Of a DNA stretch of 64,000 nt, positions 17,807 to 25,857 are shown piece after piece. The stretch covers positions 186,001 to 250,000 of the forward strand of contig CAYVVT010000002.1 in NCBI GenBank assembly GCA_964454335.1, written 5' to 3'. The stretch is from CAYVVT01 sp964454335 (GTDB lineage Bacteria; Fidelibacterota; UBA8477; JABMPR01). Below the pieces are notes generated by a model. That model ran no database searches. It worked only from the letters and a program-made list of their open reading frames with translations, and was not told where the DNA came from. The translations under genes were made by a program, and so were the position numbers. The stretch's first letter is position 1, and each line of letters opens with the position of its first letter.

Positions 17807-18472
17807 TTGCCGTTGATCAACATTCCCACACTTTTCATACGGCTCAAAACAGACCAGAAATATGACCTTTCTCCGCATTTGCTGAGAGAATATCTGCGCA
17901 GGACATTTGGTGGCCTCGACATCGGCAACTTGCTTGAAGACCGGCATGAGCACTATCCACGCCTGCAGGTCAAGGTACTGGGCGGCTATCCCTGTATCCA
18001 GGCCCTGGGGGAGACTGCCAGAAGTGCGCTGTGGAAGATCCTGCCGGATATCAATGAATTCGATATTCGCGGTGGCTGCTGGCAGATCCTGGAGAAGGAT
18101 ACTGATGAAAGTCACGAGAAGCTTGGCCCGGACGATCATTTTCACAGCTATGAATTCGTGACACCCTGGATCGGTCTGAATGAGCAGAATTATCTTGAGT
18201 TTCAATATCTGCGGGATGTCGAACGCGATATGCTGCTGAATCGCCTGCTATCCCGGAATCTAGAGTTCATTTCCAGGGATTTCGATATCGAAACCGGATC
18301 TGGGATAAGAGTTGAGAACAATCTGCACTTCCTCGAACCGGAATCCATCCAGGCTTCGAGCACCGGTGGTTTTCAAGGGAATTTTATCGCCAGCTTCCAG
18401 ATCCCGAACTGGCTCTTCATCGGCCAGATGACCCATCGTGGATTTGGTATCGTTCGACGGATGGCCGACTAG
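17807..18472 (+). CDS. Solitary Cas6-like (Cas6b-type RAMP) RNA-binding protein
   Basis: The start is uncertain. TTG at 17807 (or 17813) follows the rho stop by 8 bp and yields about 221 residues; the only upstream ATG in frame, at 17681, lies inside rho. The order of motifs matches what I recall of the Cas6b N and C domains: an opening strand TLFIRL, a YP-LQVKV-GYPCIQALGE block near residue 45-65, EFVTPWIGLNEQNY near 120-135, and the terminal GFQGNFIASFQIPNWLFIGQ-THRGFGIV. In family members an HNH-type segment with catalytic His precedes the YP block; here the aligned residues read DIGN, so the catalytic His may be lost. No CRISPR array or other cas gene is visible in the window. The family call comes from remembered motifs, not from a profile search. 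Confidence 0.6.
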   Translation: MPLINIPTLFIRLKTDQKYDLSPHLLREYLRRTFGGLDIGNLLEDRHEHYPRLQVKVLGGYPCIQALGETARSALWKILPDINEFDIRGGCWQILEKDTDESHEKLGPDDHFHSYEFVTPWIGLNEQNYLEFQYLRDVERDMLLNRLLSRNLEFISRDFDIETGSGIRVENNLHFLEPESIQASSTGGFQGNFIASFQIPNWLFIGQMTHRGFGIVRRMAD

Positions 18473-18677
18473 CATACAGACTCTCCATGGTTTCTGCTCT
18501 TCAGCCTTCATTCTGGTGAATTTTCTGCCTGCTGCACAAACCCTGGAAATTGCACCCTTCTTCCTTGCAAGACCAATGGTCCCGCCGATATATTGCGCGG
18601 CTTTTTCCGCCTTCCTCAGATGGTCGGGAATGAAGCATTGAAGTAGGAACGCAATTGCCTGAGCAGGTGAGTAGAGA

Positions 18678-19865
18678 ATGACTTTTGCGAACAGGATCAA
18701 GGTGTTACAGCCCTCTGCAACCATGGCTGTCATCGAAGCAGCCACCCGGCTGCGGGAGCAGGGGATCGATGTGGTTTCTTTTGGTGCCGGTGAGCCTGAT
18801 TTTGACACACCGCCCCATATCATTGAACGCGCTAACCAGGCGATGCTTGAGGGTAAGACCCGGTATACCCCGGGTTCCGGTACCAGCAGCCTGAAAGCAG
18901 CGGTAGCCCGCAAGCTCAAGCGCGTCAATCAGCTCGAATATGAGCCAGGTCAGATCGTTGTCTCGAACGGTGGTAAACATTCGCTTTTCAATGCCACCAT
19001 GTCGCTGTTCCAGCAGGGAGATGAGGTCATCGTGCTTTCGCCGTACTGGGTGACCTACCCGGAGATCGTCAAGCTGGCCGGCGCCAAGGCGATCATCGTC
19101 GACACCGTTCCCGAGAATGATTTCCAGGTTTCCCGGGAAATGCTTGCCGAAGTGATCACCGATCGTACCAAGGGCATCATCGTCAACTCGCCCTCCAATC
19201 CTACCGGCGCTGTGCTGGATCGCGATAGCCTCACGGCGATCAGTGAGCTGGCCGTGGAGCATGATTTCTGGATCATCGCCGACGAATGTTATGAAGCACT
19301 GGTATATGACGGTGAGCATATCAGCATTGCCACCCTGCCGGGTGCCTATGAACGCACCATCACTCTGCAGACCATGTCCAAGGCCTATGCCATGACGGGC
19401 TGGCGAATGGGTTTCGCTGCTGCGCCCATCGAGGCCACCAGGGCCATGTCCCTGTATCAGGGACAGGCAACCGGTTGCCCCAATTCCATTGCCCAGGCCG
19501 CCGCCGAGTTCGCCCTGGATGCGGACAGCGCATTCCTGGATGAATGGCTGCAGGCCTACCGCCGCCGCCGTGACACCATGGTGGTGGCTGTGAACGATAT
19601 ACCTGAGATCCATTGTCTCGTTCCCCAGGGAGCCTTTTATACCTTTCCTGATGTTTCAGCTTATTTTGGACGCGCTTGCGGTGAGTATACCGTGAACAAC
19701 AGTTCCGACATGGCCAGATACCTTCTCGAGGCGGCGCATGTCGTTGTCGTCCCGGGATCTGCATTTGGCGCCGAGGGTTATTTGAGACTTTCCTATGCAA
19801 CCTCACACGAAAATGTGGAACGCGGGATGCGTCGGTTGCGTAAGGCATTAGAAGATTTAGTATGA
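18678..19865 (+). CDS. Pyridoxal-phosphate-dependent class I aminotransferase (aspartate aminotransferase-like)
   Basis: The 395-residue product is a fold-type I aminotransferase of the AspC/PatA group. It has GAGEPDFDTPPHI near the N-terminus, NSPSNPTGAV, the DECYEAL segment, and the PLP lysine in TMSKAYAMTGWRMGF; the conserved substrate-binding Arg is in LRLSYATS. It most likely transfers amino groups between aspartate or another amino acid and 2-oxoglutarate. The exact substrate is not resolvable by eye. The 205 bp between this gene and the Cas6-like gene contain no feature I can support. Confidence 0.93.
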   Translation: MTFANRIKVLQPSATMAVIEAATRLREQGIDVVSFGAGEPDFDTPPHIIERANQAMLEGKTRYTPGSGTSSLKAAVARKLKRVNQLEYEPGQIVVSNGGKHSLFNATMSLFQQGDEVIVLSPYWVTYPEIVKLAGAKAIIVDTVPENDFQVSREMLAEVITDRTKGIIVNSPSNPTGAVLDRDSLTAISELAVEHDFWIIADECYEALVYDGEHISIATLPGAYERTITLQTMSKAYAMTGWRMGFAAAPIEATRAMSLYQGQATGCPNSIAQAAAEFALDADSAFLDEWLQAYRRRRDTMVVAVNDIPEIHCLVPQGAFYTFPDVSAYFGRACGEYTVNNSSDMARYLLEAAHVVVVPGSAFGAEGYLRLSYATSHENVERGMRRLRKALEDLV

Positions 19866-19883
19866 TGAAGGGAGAATGATAAG

Positions 19884-20093
19884 ATGAAAACGGGAATCCA
19901 CCCAAAATATGAGAAAGCCAAAGTGACCTGCGCTTGCGGCAACGCTTTTGAGACCTATACGACCGTTGGTGATCTGTCCATTGAGATCTGCAGTGAGTGT
20001 CATCCCTATTTTACCGGGAAACAGAAGCTCATCGATACTGCTGGACGCATCGACAAGTTCCGTAAAAAATACGGTCAGCCGGCTTCCAAATAG
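19884..20093 (+). CDS. rpmE: 50S ribosomal protein L31 (zinc-binding type)
   Basis: The 69-residue protein starts MKTGIHPKYEKAKVTCACGN and carries the CxC plus CxxC zinc-ligand set (CACG and CSECHP) of the C+ form of L31, then the FYTG-like segment YFTGKQK. It is normal full length. The zinc-dependent version suggests that zinc is normally available. It is followed after 22 bp by the DUF1385 gene, a common neighbour together with prfA. Confidence 0.98.
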   Translation: MKTGIHPKYEKAKVTCACGNAFETYTTVGDLSIEICSECHPYFTGKQKLIDTAGRIDKFRKKYGQPASK

Positions 20094-20115
20094 CACCACT
20101 CACAAAGGAGATCCT

Positions 20116-21105
20116 GTGAAGAACCCATTGCGGTTCATGCTGCTCTATTTTCTGGCCGCCCAGAAAGCCATACTGGTGGGCGGACAGGCCATCATCGAAG
20201 GTGTGATGATGAGGGTACCCGGCTCCTATGCCATTGCCGTTCGGAATCCACAGGGTGAGATCATCACCCGGCAATGGGATTTCATCTCCATCCTTGAGAA
20301 GCACAGGATCCTGAAATGGCCGGTCATCCGCGGAGCCATCTCCCTGTTCGAATCCATGAAGATGGGTATCGGAACACTGAATGAATCAGCGGAGATCGCG
20401 TTCGAGGAGGAGGTCAGGGAAAGCAGCAGCTTCAAGGACAAGCTCATGACCACACTCAGCACCCTGCTGGCGCTGGCCATTGGTCTGGGGCTGTTCTTTG
20501 TGACACCAATATTCGTTGCCGGTAAACTGTTCGGTCTTTCTGAGACTGCTTTCCTGTTCAACATCGTCTCCGGGCTGGTGAGGATCACCCTGTTCCTGCT
20601 GTATCTGTGGGGGATCTCATTCATGAAGGATGTAAAACGCCTGTTCCAGTATCATGGCGCTGAGCACAAGACTGTGTATACCTTCGAAGCCGGCAAGGAT
20701 CTGGAACTGGATGAAGCAAGACAATTTCCCACGCAGCATCCGCGTTGCGGTACCAGCTTTCTCTTCATCGTATTGCTGGCTTCCATCATCATGTTCGCCA
20801 TTATCGACAGCATCCTCATGCTTTTTGTAGGGGATCTGGGGATCAAATTGCGTCTGGCTACCCACCTGCCTCTCATCCCGTTGGTGGCCGGCGTATCCTA
20901 CGAATTTCTCAAGCTCTCTTCACGCTTCAGACGCTTTGGCTGGGTTCGGGCACTTTCTGCTCCGGGATTGTGGCTGCAGAATATCACCACAACCGAACCC
21001 GATGACGGTCAACTGGAAGTTGCCCTGTTGTCCCTAAAAACAGCATTCGGAGATCGCCTCGAGGAGTTCCAGGGTAGTGAATACGTAGCTGAGACCATCG
21101 AGTAA
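20116..21105 (+). CDS. DUF1385 family membrane protein
   Basis: The GTG at 20116 is preferred because AAAGGAG sits 5 bp upstream; earlier in-frame starts would overlap rpmE. The 329-residue product has the family hallmarks: VGGQAIIEGVMMR near residue 20, YHGAEHKTVYTFEAG near 180, and HPRCGTSFLF near 205. At least four hydrophobic segments lie between and after them. The His/Glu/Cys motifs suggest metal binding, but the function of DUF1385 is not established. The rpmE-DUF1385-prfA arrangement is conserved widely, and here prmC does not follow. Confidence 0.92.
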   Translation: MKNPLRFMLLYFLAAQKAILVGGQAIIEGVMMRVPGSYAIAVRNPQGEIITRQWDFISILEKHRILKWPVIRGAISLFESMKMGIGTLNESAEIAFEEEVRESSSFKDKLMTTLSTLLALAIGLGLFFVTPIFVAGKLFGLSETAFLFNIVSGLVRITLFLLYLWGISFMKDVKRLFQYHGAEHKTVYTFEAGKDLELDEARQFPTQHPRCGTSFLFIVLLASIIMFAIIDSILMLFVGDLGIKLRLATHLPLIPLVAGVSYEFLKLSSRFRRFGWVRALSAPGLWLQNITTTEPDDGQLEVALLSLKTAFGDRLEEFQGSEYVAETIE

Positions 21106-21108
21106 GTC

Positions 21109-22173
21109 ATGTTACTGGAAAAGCTACCGTCCATTCAGGAAAAACATGCCGATCTGGAAAGTCAGATGGCCGATCCGGCCATCAACAGCGACCCCAAACG
21201 ATACGCGCTTATTGCCAGGGAACATCGAGAGGTCAGCGAAGTACTGAAGGCCTTCGAAGAGTTCGAAGAGCTGGTCAATCAGATCGAGGAGGATGAGGGT
21301 ATTCTGCAGGGGGATGACGAAGAACTCAAGGAGATCGTCCGGGAAGAACTGGATGGACTGCTGGAACAGCGGGAGAAGAAGGAAGAAGCCCTCAAACTGC
21401 TGCTTATTCCCAAGGACAAGGCCGACTACGGAGATGCCATCCTGGAGATCCGTGCCGGCACCGGTGGGGATGAAGCAGCGCTGTTCGCTGCCGACCTTAT
21501 GAGAATGTACTTGCGCTATGCCGAGAACAACGGCTGGAAGACAGAGTACCTCTCCCTGAACGAGATCGGTGTCGGGGGTATCAAGGAAGTCATCTTTCAG
21601 ATGTCCGGCGACCAGGTCTACGGAAAATTGAAATTTGAGAGCGGTGTTCATCGTGTCCAGCGCATTCCCCAGACCGAATCCAGCGGGCGCATTCACACCT
21701 CGGCTGCCACGGTAGCCGTGCTGCCCCAGGCCGAGGAAGTGGATATCGAGATCAACGCCACAGATCTCCGCGTGGACACCTACCGCGCCAGCGGTGCCGG
21801 GGGCCAGCACGTAAACAAGACCGAGTCCGCCATCCGTATCACACATATCCCTACGGGTCTTGTGGTCACGTGCCAGGATGAGAAATCCCAGCATAAGAAC
21901 AAAGAGAAGGCCATGAAGGTCCTGCGGTCGAGGCTGTTGGCTGCGGAGCGGGACCGGCAGGCTTCCGAGGTGGCGGCCATGCGTAAATCCCTGGTATCTA
22001 CCGGTGACCGCAGTGCCAAGATCCGAACTTATAATTTTCCTCAGGGCCGTGTCACCGATCACCGCATCAATCTGACGCTCTACCGCCTGGAGGAGATCAT
22101 GAACGGCGATCTGGGAGAACTGCTGGAAAAGATCCTAGCCCAGGATCTGCTGGAGCGCCTAGAGGCCATATGA
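21109..22173 (+). CDS. prfA: Peptide chain release factor 1
   Basis: The 354-residue protein terminates translation at UAA and UAG. It has the peptidyl-hydrolase loop GAGGQHVNKTESAIRITH with the methylatable Gln of GGQ, and the RF1-type length and N-terminal coiled coil. The PxT anticodon-like tripeptide expected for RF1 is seen as PQTESSGRIHTS. It begins 3 bp after the DUF1385 gene. Confidence 0.98.
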   Translation: MLLEKLPSIQEKHADLESQMADPAINSDPKRYALIAREHREVSEVLKAFEEFEELVNQIEEDEGILQGDDEELKEIVREELDGLLEQREKKEEALKLLLIPKDKADYGDAILEIRAGTGGDEAALFAADLMRMYLRYAENNGWKTEYLSLNEIGVGGIKEVIFQMSGDQVYGKLKFESGVHRVQRIPQTESSGRIHTSAATVAVLPQAEEVDIEINATDLRVDTYRASGAGGQHVNKTESAIRITHIPTGLVVTCQDEKSQHKNKEKAMKVLRSRLLAAERDRQASEVAAMRKSLVSTGDRSAKIRTYNFPQGRVTDHRINLTLYRLEEIMNGDLGELLEKILAQDLLERLEAI

Positions 22174-22272
22174 GAGATTCGACAGGATCAAGCTTGCTTC
22201 CCGGCATGATCGATCCGGTCAGACCATGTAACCTCGGACCATGGGGAGCATCAAATTAAACGCGAATTGACA

Positions 22273-22860
22273 ATGGAAGAGACACCAGAGCTCATCGCTG
22301 CTGCCAAGGCCGGTGATAAGCAGGCTCAGGCGCGTTTGGTGAAGATGTATTCCCCGCGGATCTACAATCTGGGGCTGAAGATGCTCCGTAACGTGGAAGA
22401 TGCCGAGGATCTCCTGCAGGAAGCTTTTATCACAGCGTTCCGCAAACTGGATTCATTTAAAGAGGCATCGACCTTTTATACCTGGATCTATCGCATCGGC
22501 GTGAACATCGCGCTGGGGAAATTGAGACAACAGTCCAGAATGCAGATCAGCTACTCCATACAGGAACCTGATTTCGAAAGTCTGCAGGGCATGTCGATCT
22601 CAGATTGGCCTGAGTATATCGAGACCAAGGTCAGTGACGAGGAGTTCAGGGAAGCCTTGAAGGTGGCATTGGACGATCTTGATGAGAAGTACCGGTCGGT
22701 GTTCGTGCTGCGGGACCTGGAGGGCATGTCCACCCAGGAAGCAGCAGAAGCTCTGGATCTGACAGAAAGCAATGTGAAGGTCAGATTGATGCGGGCCCGC
22801 TTATTTCTCCGGGACCGGATGCAGACCTACATGCGGCGTAAAGGTTGGTTGGTTGAATGA
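22273..22860 (+). CDS. ECF-type RNA polymerase sigma factor
   Basis: I chose the ATG at 22273; a TTG two codons upstream is also possible. The product has about 195 residues with sigma-70 region 2 (MLRNVEDAEDLLQEAFI, STFYTWIYRIGVNIAL) and region 4 (YRSVFVLRDLEGMSTQEAAEALDLTESNVKVRLMRAR split across the helix-turn-helix). This is the compact two-domain ECF/group 4 layout. The stop overlaps the start of the Cys-rich gene as ATGA, the usual sigma/anti-sigma coupling. Its target promoters are not identifiable here. Confidence 0.93.
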   Translation: MEETPELIAAAKAGDKQAQARLVKMYSPRIYNLGLKMLRNVEDAEDLLQEAFITAFRKLDSFKEASTFYTWIYRIGVNIALGKLRQQSRMQISYSIQEPDFESLQGMSISDWPEYIETKVSDEEFREALKVALDDLDEKYRSVFVLRDLEGMSTQEAAEALDLTESNVKVRLMRARLFLRDRMQTYMRRKGWLVE

Positions 22861-23111
22861 CAGAGAAACGCAATAGAGAATTACAGAAGAAGATCTGCTC
22901 AGATTTTGGAGCTGATCTCGATTCTGCCGTCTGTCAGGAAGTCGGCCAGCTTATGGAAGAGTGTCCCGAATGCCGGGTTTACTACGATACCATGACCCGT
23001 TCAGTGAAATTGTACCGTGCCGTGGAGGACGACGAACATCTGCCTGCGGAGGTTTCTGAACGTCTCTTCAAATGTCTGGATCTGGATGATCTACAGGAGA
23101 AGAAATCGTAA
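22857..23111 (+). CDS. Small Cys-rich putative anti-sigma factor
   Basis: The 84-residue acidic protein overlaps the sigma gene by 4 bp. Its middle (QLMEECPECRVYYDTM) closely resembles the zinc-binding anti-sigma (ZAS) helix, in which HxxxCxxC is usual, but the His position is Leu. Two more Cys (in KKICSD and AVCQEV) could complete a four-Cys site. There is no transmembrane segment, so it would be a cytoplasmic anti-sigma factor. With glutaredoxin next door a thiol-based switch is plausible, but that is inference. Confidence 0.72.
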   Translation: MTEKRNRELQKKICSDFGADLDSAVCQEVGQLMEECPECRVYYDTMTRSVKLYRAVEDDEHLPAEVSERLFKCLDLDDLQEKKS

Positions 23112-23122
23112 GGAATGCACCT

Positions 23123-23368
23123 ATGTCTGCAACCGATAAAAAAGTCGTTATGTTCACCACACCAACCTGCTCACATTGCACTACTGCAAAAAGGTACTTG
23201 ACTGAAAAAGGAATTCGCTTTAAAGAAGTGGATGTGAGCCGGAACAAGAAGGCCGCTCAGGATATGCTCCGGAAGACAGGCCAGCAAGGGGTTCCGCAAC
23301 TCTGGATCAGTAACCGGCCTGTGGTCGGTTTCGATAGAAATAAAATTAACCGCTTATTAGGCTTATAG
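23123..23368 (+). CDS. Glutaredoxin/NrdH-family thiol oxidoreductase
   Basis: An 81-residue thioredoxin-fold protein with the active site TPTCSHCTTAK near residue 16 and the cis-Pro loop GVPQLW near residue 58. Its length and GFDRNKINRLLGL ending fit the short glutaredoxin family. A ribosome binding site AAGGA precedes the ATG by 8 bp. It lies between the putative anti-sigma gene and groES and probably belongs to the same operon. Confidence 0.9.
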   Translation: MSATDKKVVMFTTPTCSHCTTAKRYLTEKGIRFKEVDVSRNKKAAQDMLRKTGQQGVPQLWISNRPVVGFDRNKINRLLGL

Positions 23369-23383
23369 GAGGAACGAGCGACT

Positions 23384-23653
23384 ATGAAGATCACACCCTT
23401 AGATGACCGTGTTCTGGTTGAACCTGCCAGCGAAGAGGAAACCACCGCTTCCGGGATCATCATCCCTGACACTGCTAAGGAAAAACCGCGTCGCGGAACT
23501 GTCGCTGCCGTTGGTAATGATGAGGAGCTCCAGGAACTGATCAAGGAGGGTGACGTCATCCTCTATGGGAAGTACGCCGGAGATGAATTGAGCTATGACG
23601 GTACGGATTATCTCATCATCGCCCGGAGCGACATTCTGGCCAAGCTGAGCTAG
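23384..23653 (+). CDS. groES: Co-chaperonin GroES
   Basis: The 89-residue product is the 10-kDa cap of the GroEL chamber. ITPLDDRVLVEPA at the N-terminus, the mobile loop TTASGIIIPD that contacts GroEL, and KYAGDELSYDGTDYLI are all standard. AGGAGG lies upstream. groEL does not follow; an intrinsic terminator comes 60 bp later, so groEL must be elsewhere. Location in an ECF-sigma/glutaredoxin operon is unusual. Confidence 0.97.
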   Translation: MKITPLDDRVLVEPASEEETTASGIIIPDTAKEKPRRGTVAAVGNDEELQELIKEGDVILYGKYAGDELSYDGTDYLIIARSDILAKLS

Positions 23654-23713
23654 GACTTCGTTCTTAACGGAATTGAATGGGTTATCCTTTGAGGATAGCC
23701 GCAATTTTAAGAC

Positions 23714-23742
23714 AACCCCGGCCTGTTCGCCGGGGTTTCTTG
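23714..23742 (+). terminator. Rho-independent terminator after groES
   Basis: A perfect 9-bp stem AACCCCGGC/GCCGGGGTT (23714-23722 with 23729-23737) with a 6-base loop is followed by a T-rich run TTTCTTGT. It lies 60 bp downstream of groES and ends the sigma-to-groES operon. Confidence 0.9.
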
Positions 23743-23821
23743 TCCTGCTTTGTAATTTGTCACGAACCTGCCAGTTTCGGATCAAAGAAAGGTGTATGAT
23801 CCTGGCAGAAGGGAGCCATGA

Positions 23822-24028
23822 ATGATCAGTAAAGACATGTACATTGAGGATCTGGTTAGAGAGTTCCCGCAACTCATCGGGCCACTCAAGGAAGAGGGCA
23901 TCATCTGCCTGGCCTGCGGTGAACCTCTCTGGGGTACCCTGGGCGCCCAGGCCGAGGAGAAGGGGCTGGAGAACATCGATGACATTGTGGCCAGAATGAA
24001 CGCTCGCCTGGAACAGGCAAACGCATAG
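23822..24028 (+). CDS. DUF1858 domain protein
   Basis: The 68-residue protein consists of one DUF1858 domain: an N-terminal IEDLVREFPQLIGPLKEEGI helix pair followed by the conserved Cys pair in ICLACGEPLWGTL and a helical end with ENIDDIVARMN. Such domains are thought to bind a metal or Fe-S cofactor and often occur beside hybrid-cluster or sulfur/nitrogen-oxide genes. It has a good GAAGGGAG ribosome binding site. It starts the run OsmC, rhodanese, DUF6132. Confidence 0.85.
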   Translation: MISKDMYIEDLVREFPQLIGPLKEEGIICLACGEPLWGTLGAQAEEKGLENIDDIVARMNARLEQANA

Positions 24029-24103
24029 AATTGTAATAATAGGAGGATTGTGCTGCATTGTTGACAGCATGGCCCTGACCTATAATTGACATAAGAGGGG
24101 AAC

Positions 24104-24526
24104 ATGAGCCAGGTAACGGTAAAAAGACTAGATGGTACGGCCTTTGTCGGCCGGGGGGAATCCAATCACTGGGTTGCCATGGATACAAAAAAGGCAGTAG
24201 GGGGTATGGAGGCCGCCAGTTCGCCCATGGAACTGGTGCTGTTGGCACTGGGTGGTTGTACTTCAATGGATGTGATTCCCATCCTGGAGAAGATGAAGGT
24301 ACCAGTTGAGAATTATGAGTTGGGTATCGATTATGAGAGATCAGCCGAGCATCCCAAAGTGTTCACGAAGATCTGGCTGAATTTCCGGTTCTGGGGGAAG
24401 GATCTGCCGTTGGATCGTCTTAAACGAGCAGTGGCCCTATCGGAAGAGAAGTATTGCTCAGTGAGTGCCATGCTGAAGAAGTCAGTGGAAATAGAAGCAA
24501 GAATAGAGAACAACAATACTGCATGA
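24104..24526 (+). CDS. OsmC family peroxidase-like protein
   Basis: The 140-residue protein has the OsmC fold signature: SSPMELVLLALGGCTSMDV with the first redox Cys near residue 52 and the second in SEEKYCSVSAMLKK near 115. Members reduce organic hydroperoxides with thiols, although some handle sulfane sulfur instead. The C-terminal end overlaps the rhodanese gene by 4 bp, and this coupling hints at sulfur handling. Confidence 0.93.
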   Translation: MSQVTVKRLDGTAFVGRGESNHWVAMDTKKAVGGMEAASSPMELVLLALGGCTSMDVIPILEKMKVPVENYELGIDYERSAEHPKVFTKIWLNFRFWGKDLPLDRLKRAVALSEEKYCSVSAMLKKSVEIEARIENNNTA

Positions 24527-24930
24527 TCAGGAAGACCTTTGCAACCCTGCTTGCCCTCATGGCTGTGCTAGGCGCACTGTTCGTCAGTGCGGAACGGATC
24601 ACCTTCATCTCGCGGGAAGCACCTGAATGCCCTCCAGAGGTCCTTCTGGCACGCATCCAGCAAAACGCCGAACTTACTGTGGTTGATGTTCGTACAATGA
24701 CCGAATTCGAGCGCGATCCAGGTCCTCTGGAAGATGCCATCCACATACCATTGCAGGAACTTGAGCGCAGGCTGGATGAGCTTCAGGACTACCGTAACTA
24801 CGAGATCGTAGTGCTATGTCCCAATGGTAACCGGTCTTCAGTAGCAGTACGAAAGTTGCGCAAAGCAGGCTACGATGCCATGACCCTGGCGGGTGGCCTT
24901 GAAGCCCTGACCTTACTGGAGAATATCTGA
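24523..24930 (+). CDS. Exported single-domain rhodanese-like protein
   Basis: Translation starts at the ATG overlapping the OsmC stop. The 135-residue product has a signal peptide or N-terminal anchor (about residues 1-22, ending FVSAE) and a rhodanese domain (about 32-133) with VVDVRTMTEFERD and the active-site loop LCPNGNRSSVA, where the Cys is intact. It would carry persulfide in the periplasm. Compare the rhodanese-like protein at 47930-48553, where the equivalent Cys is replaced. Confidence 0.9.
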   Translation: MIRKTFATLLALMAVLGALFVSAERITFISREAPECPPEVLLARIQQNAELTVVDVRTMTEFERDPGPLEDAIHIPLQELERRLDELQDYRNYEIVVLCPNGNRSSVAVRKLRKAGYDAMTLAGGLEALTLLENI

Positions 24931-25172
24931 TGCTGACCCGCACCAAACTCATTCTGGGAATTGCCGGCGGTGCCATCATCGGTTTCGCCTACTATTTCTT
25001 CATTGGCTGCCAGAGCGGCAGTTGTGCCATCACTTCCAATCCTTACATCAGCACAGCCTATGGAGCACTGATTGGATTGCTCTTTGCATGGCCTGCAGGT
25101 AAGTCCGGTAGATCCGATGACGATAGAATGAACGTTGAACTTGAGGAGCATGAGAACCACGATGAGGACTAG
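24930..25172 (+). CDS. DUF6132 family small membrane protein
   Basis: An 80-residue protein with two predicted transmembrane segments (about 7-25 and 40-57) around a conserved loop IGCQSGSCAITSNPY that holds two Cys. This resembles DUF6132 proteins, which are commonly found beside rhodanese and YeeE/YedE-like sulfur genes. The tail is acidic and His-containing (EEHENHDED). It overlaps the rhodanese gene by one base and the next gene by 23 bp. Confidence 0.8.
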   Translation: MLTRTKLILGIAGGAIIGFAYYFFIGCQSGSCAITSNPYISTAYGALIGLLFAWPAGKSGRSDDDRMNVELEEHENHDED

Positions 25173-25857
25173 AACCTTCATTCCCATTCTGTTGCTGCCC
25201 ATCATGATCATGGGCCAGAACAATTTGTTTGAGTATGTTCAATATGATACCGAGGTCACCACGTCGGATACCTTTGTGGTCCTGCATGGAAACATCTTCA
25301 GTTTACATGATCAGGATCAGGCCCTCACCGTTACACGGGTAACACACGAGATTGCTGAGGAATGGAGCTGCTCAATCTGCGTCGGCATCGCCTGCCTGCC
25401 GCCCTTCCTGGATGTATACAATCTTTCCCTGGCAGCTGGAGACACCTCACTCTTCACTCTGGATATCATTACCAACCACACCCCGGGAAACGGTTCATGG
25501 ACCATGTATGTGGTAGATTCAACCACCATGGAGGTGGACTCAGCCCAGATCGCACTGGAAGTCGTGGCCGTAGACATAGACGAGATCAGTTCCCCGGAAT
25601 CCTTCAGGATCTCCTCGGTATATCCAAATCCGACGAATGCCAGCTTCAAATTTGACCTGTTTGCTGAACAGCCAGGGCAGTATGACGTAGCTCTATTTGA
25701 TCTCACCGGCAGGATCGTACTGCAACGCAGCTACCAGGTCCAGTCCGGTCGGAATCATCTTGCCATGCAGGTTTACGGTATCGCCTCAGGGAATTATATT
25801 CTCCAGACCTCACACGAAGGGAAGAATTCGAGCAAAAAGGTGAGTCTGATCAAATGA
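25150..25857 (+). CDS. Secreted protein with type IX secretion C-terminal sorting domain
   Basis: Starts are possible at 25150 or 25162; both lead into the signal peptide FIPILLLPIMIMGQ. The roughly 235-residue protein has a beta-rich ectodomain with a Cys cluster (WSCSICVGIACLPPF, about residues 70-84) and a C-terminal sorting module (about 160-235) with VYPNPTNASFKF, the LFDLTGR motif and a final KKVSLIK. It overlaps both neighbours, with the TlpA-like gene next. The Cys pattern hints at a disulfide substrate of the neighbouring oxidoreductases. Confidence 0.85.
   Translation: MRTTMRTRTFIPILLLPIMIMGQNNLFEYVQYDTEVTTSDTFVVLHGNIFSLHDQDQALTVTRVTHEIAEEWSCSICVGIACLPPFLDVYNLSLAAGDTSLFTLDIITNHTPGNGSWTMYVVDSTTMEVDSAQIALEVVAVDIDEISSPESFRISSVYPNPTNASFKFDLFAEQPGQYDVALFDLTGRIVLQRSYQVQSGRNHLAMQVYGIASGNYILQTSHEGKNSSKKVSLIK

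Noticed and set aside
18260..18928. A 222-codon minus-strand open frame covering the gap between the Cas6-like gene and the aminotransferase
   Set aside because: The part inside the gap has a Lys-rich, protein-like stretch, but the frame overlaps two plus-strand genes with strong family matches and has no start or ribosome binding site in the gap.
21124..22062. A 312-codon minus-strand open frame opposite prfA
   Set aside because: prfA is unambiguous, and the opposite frame is a codon-bias shadow rich in Gly, Leu and His.
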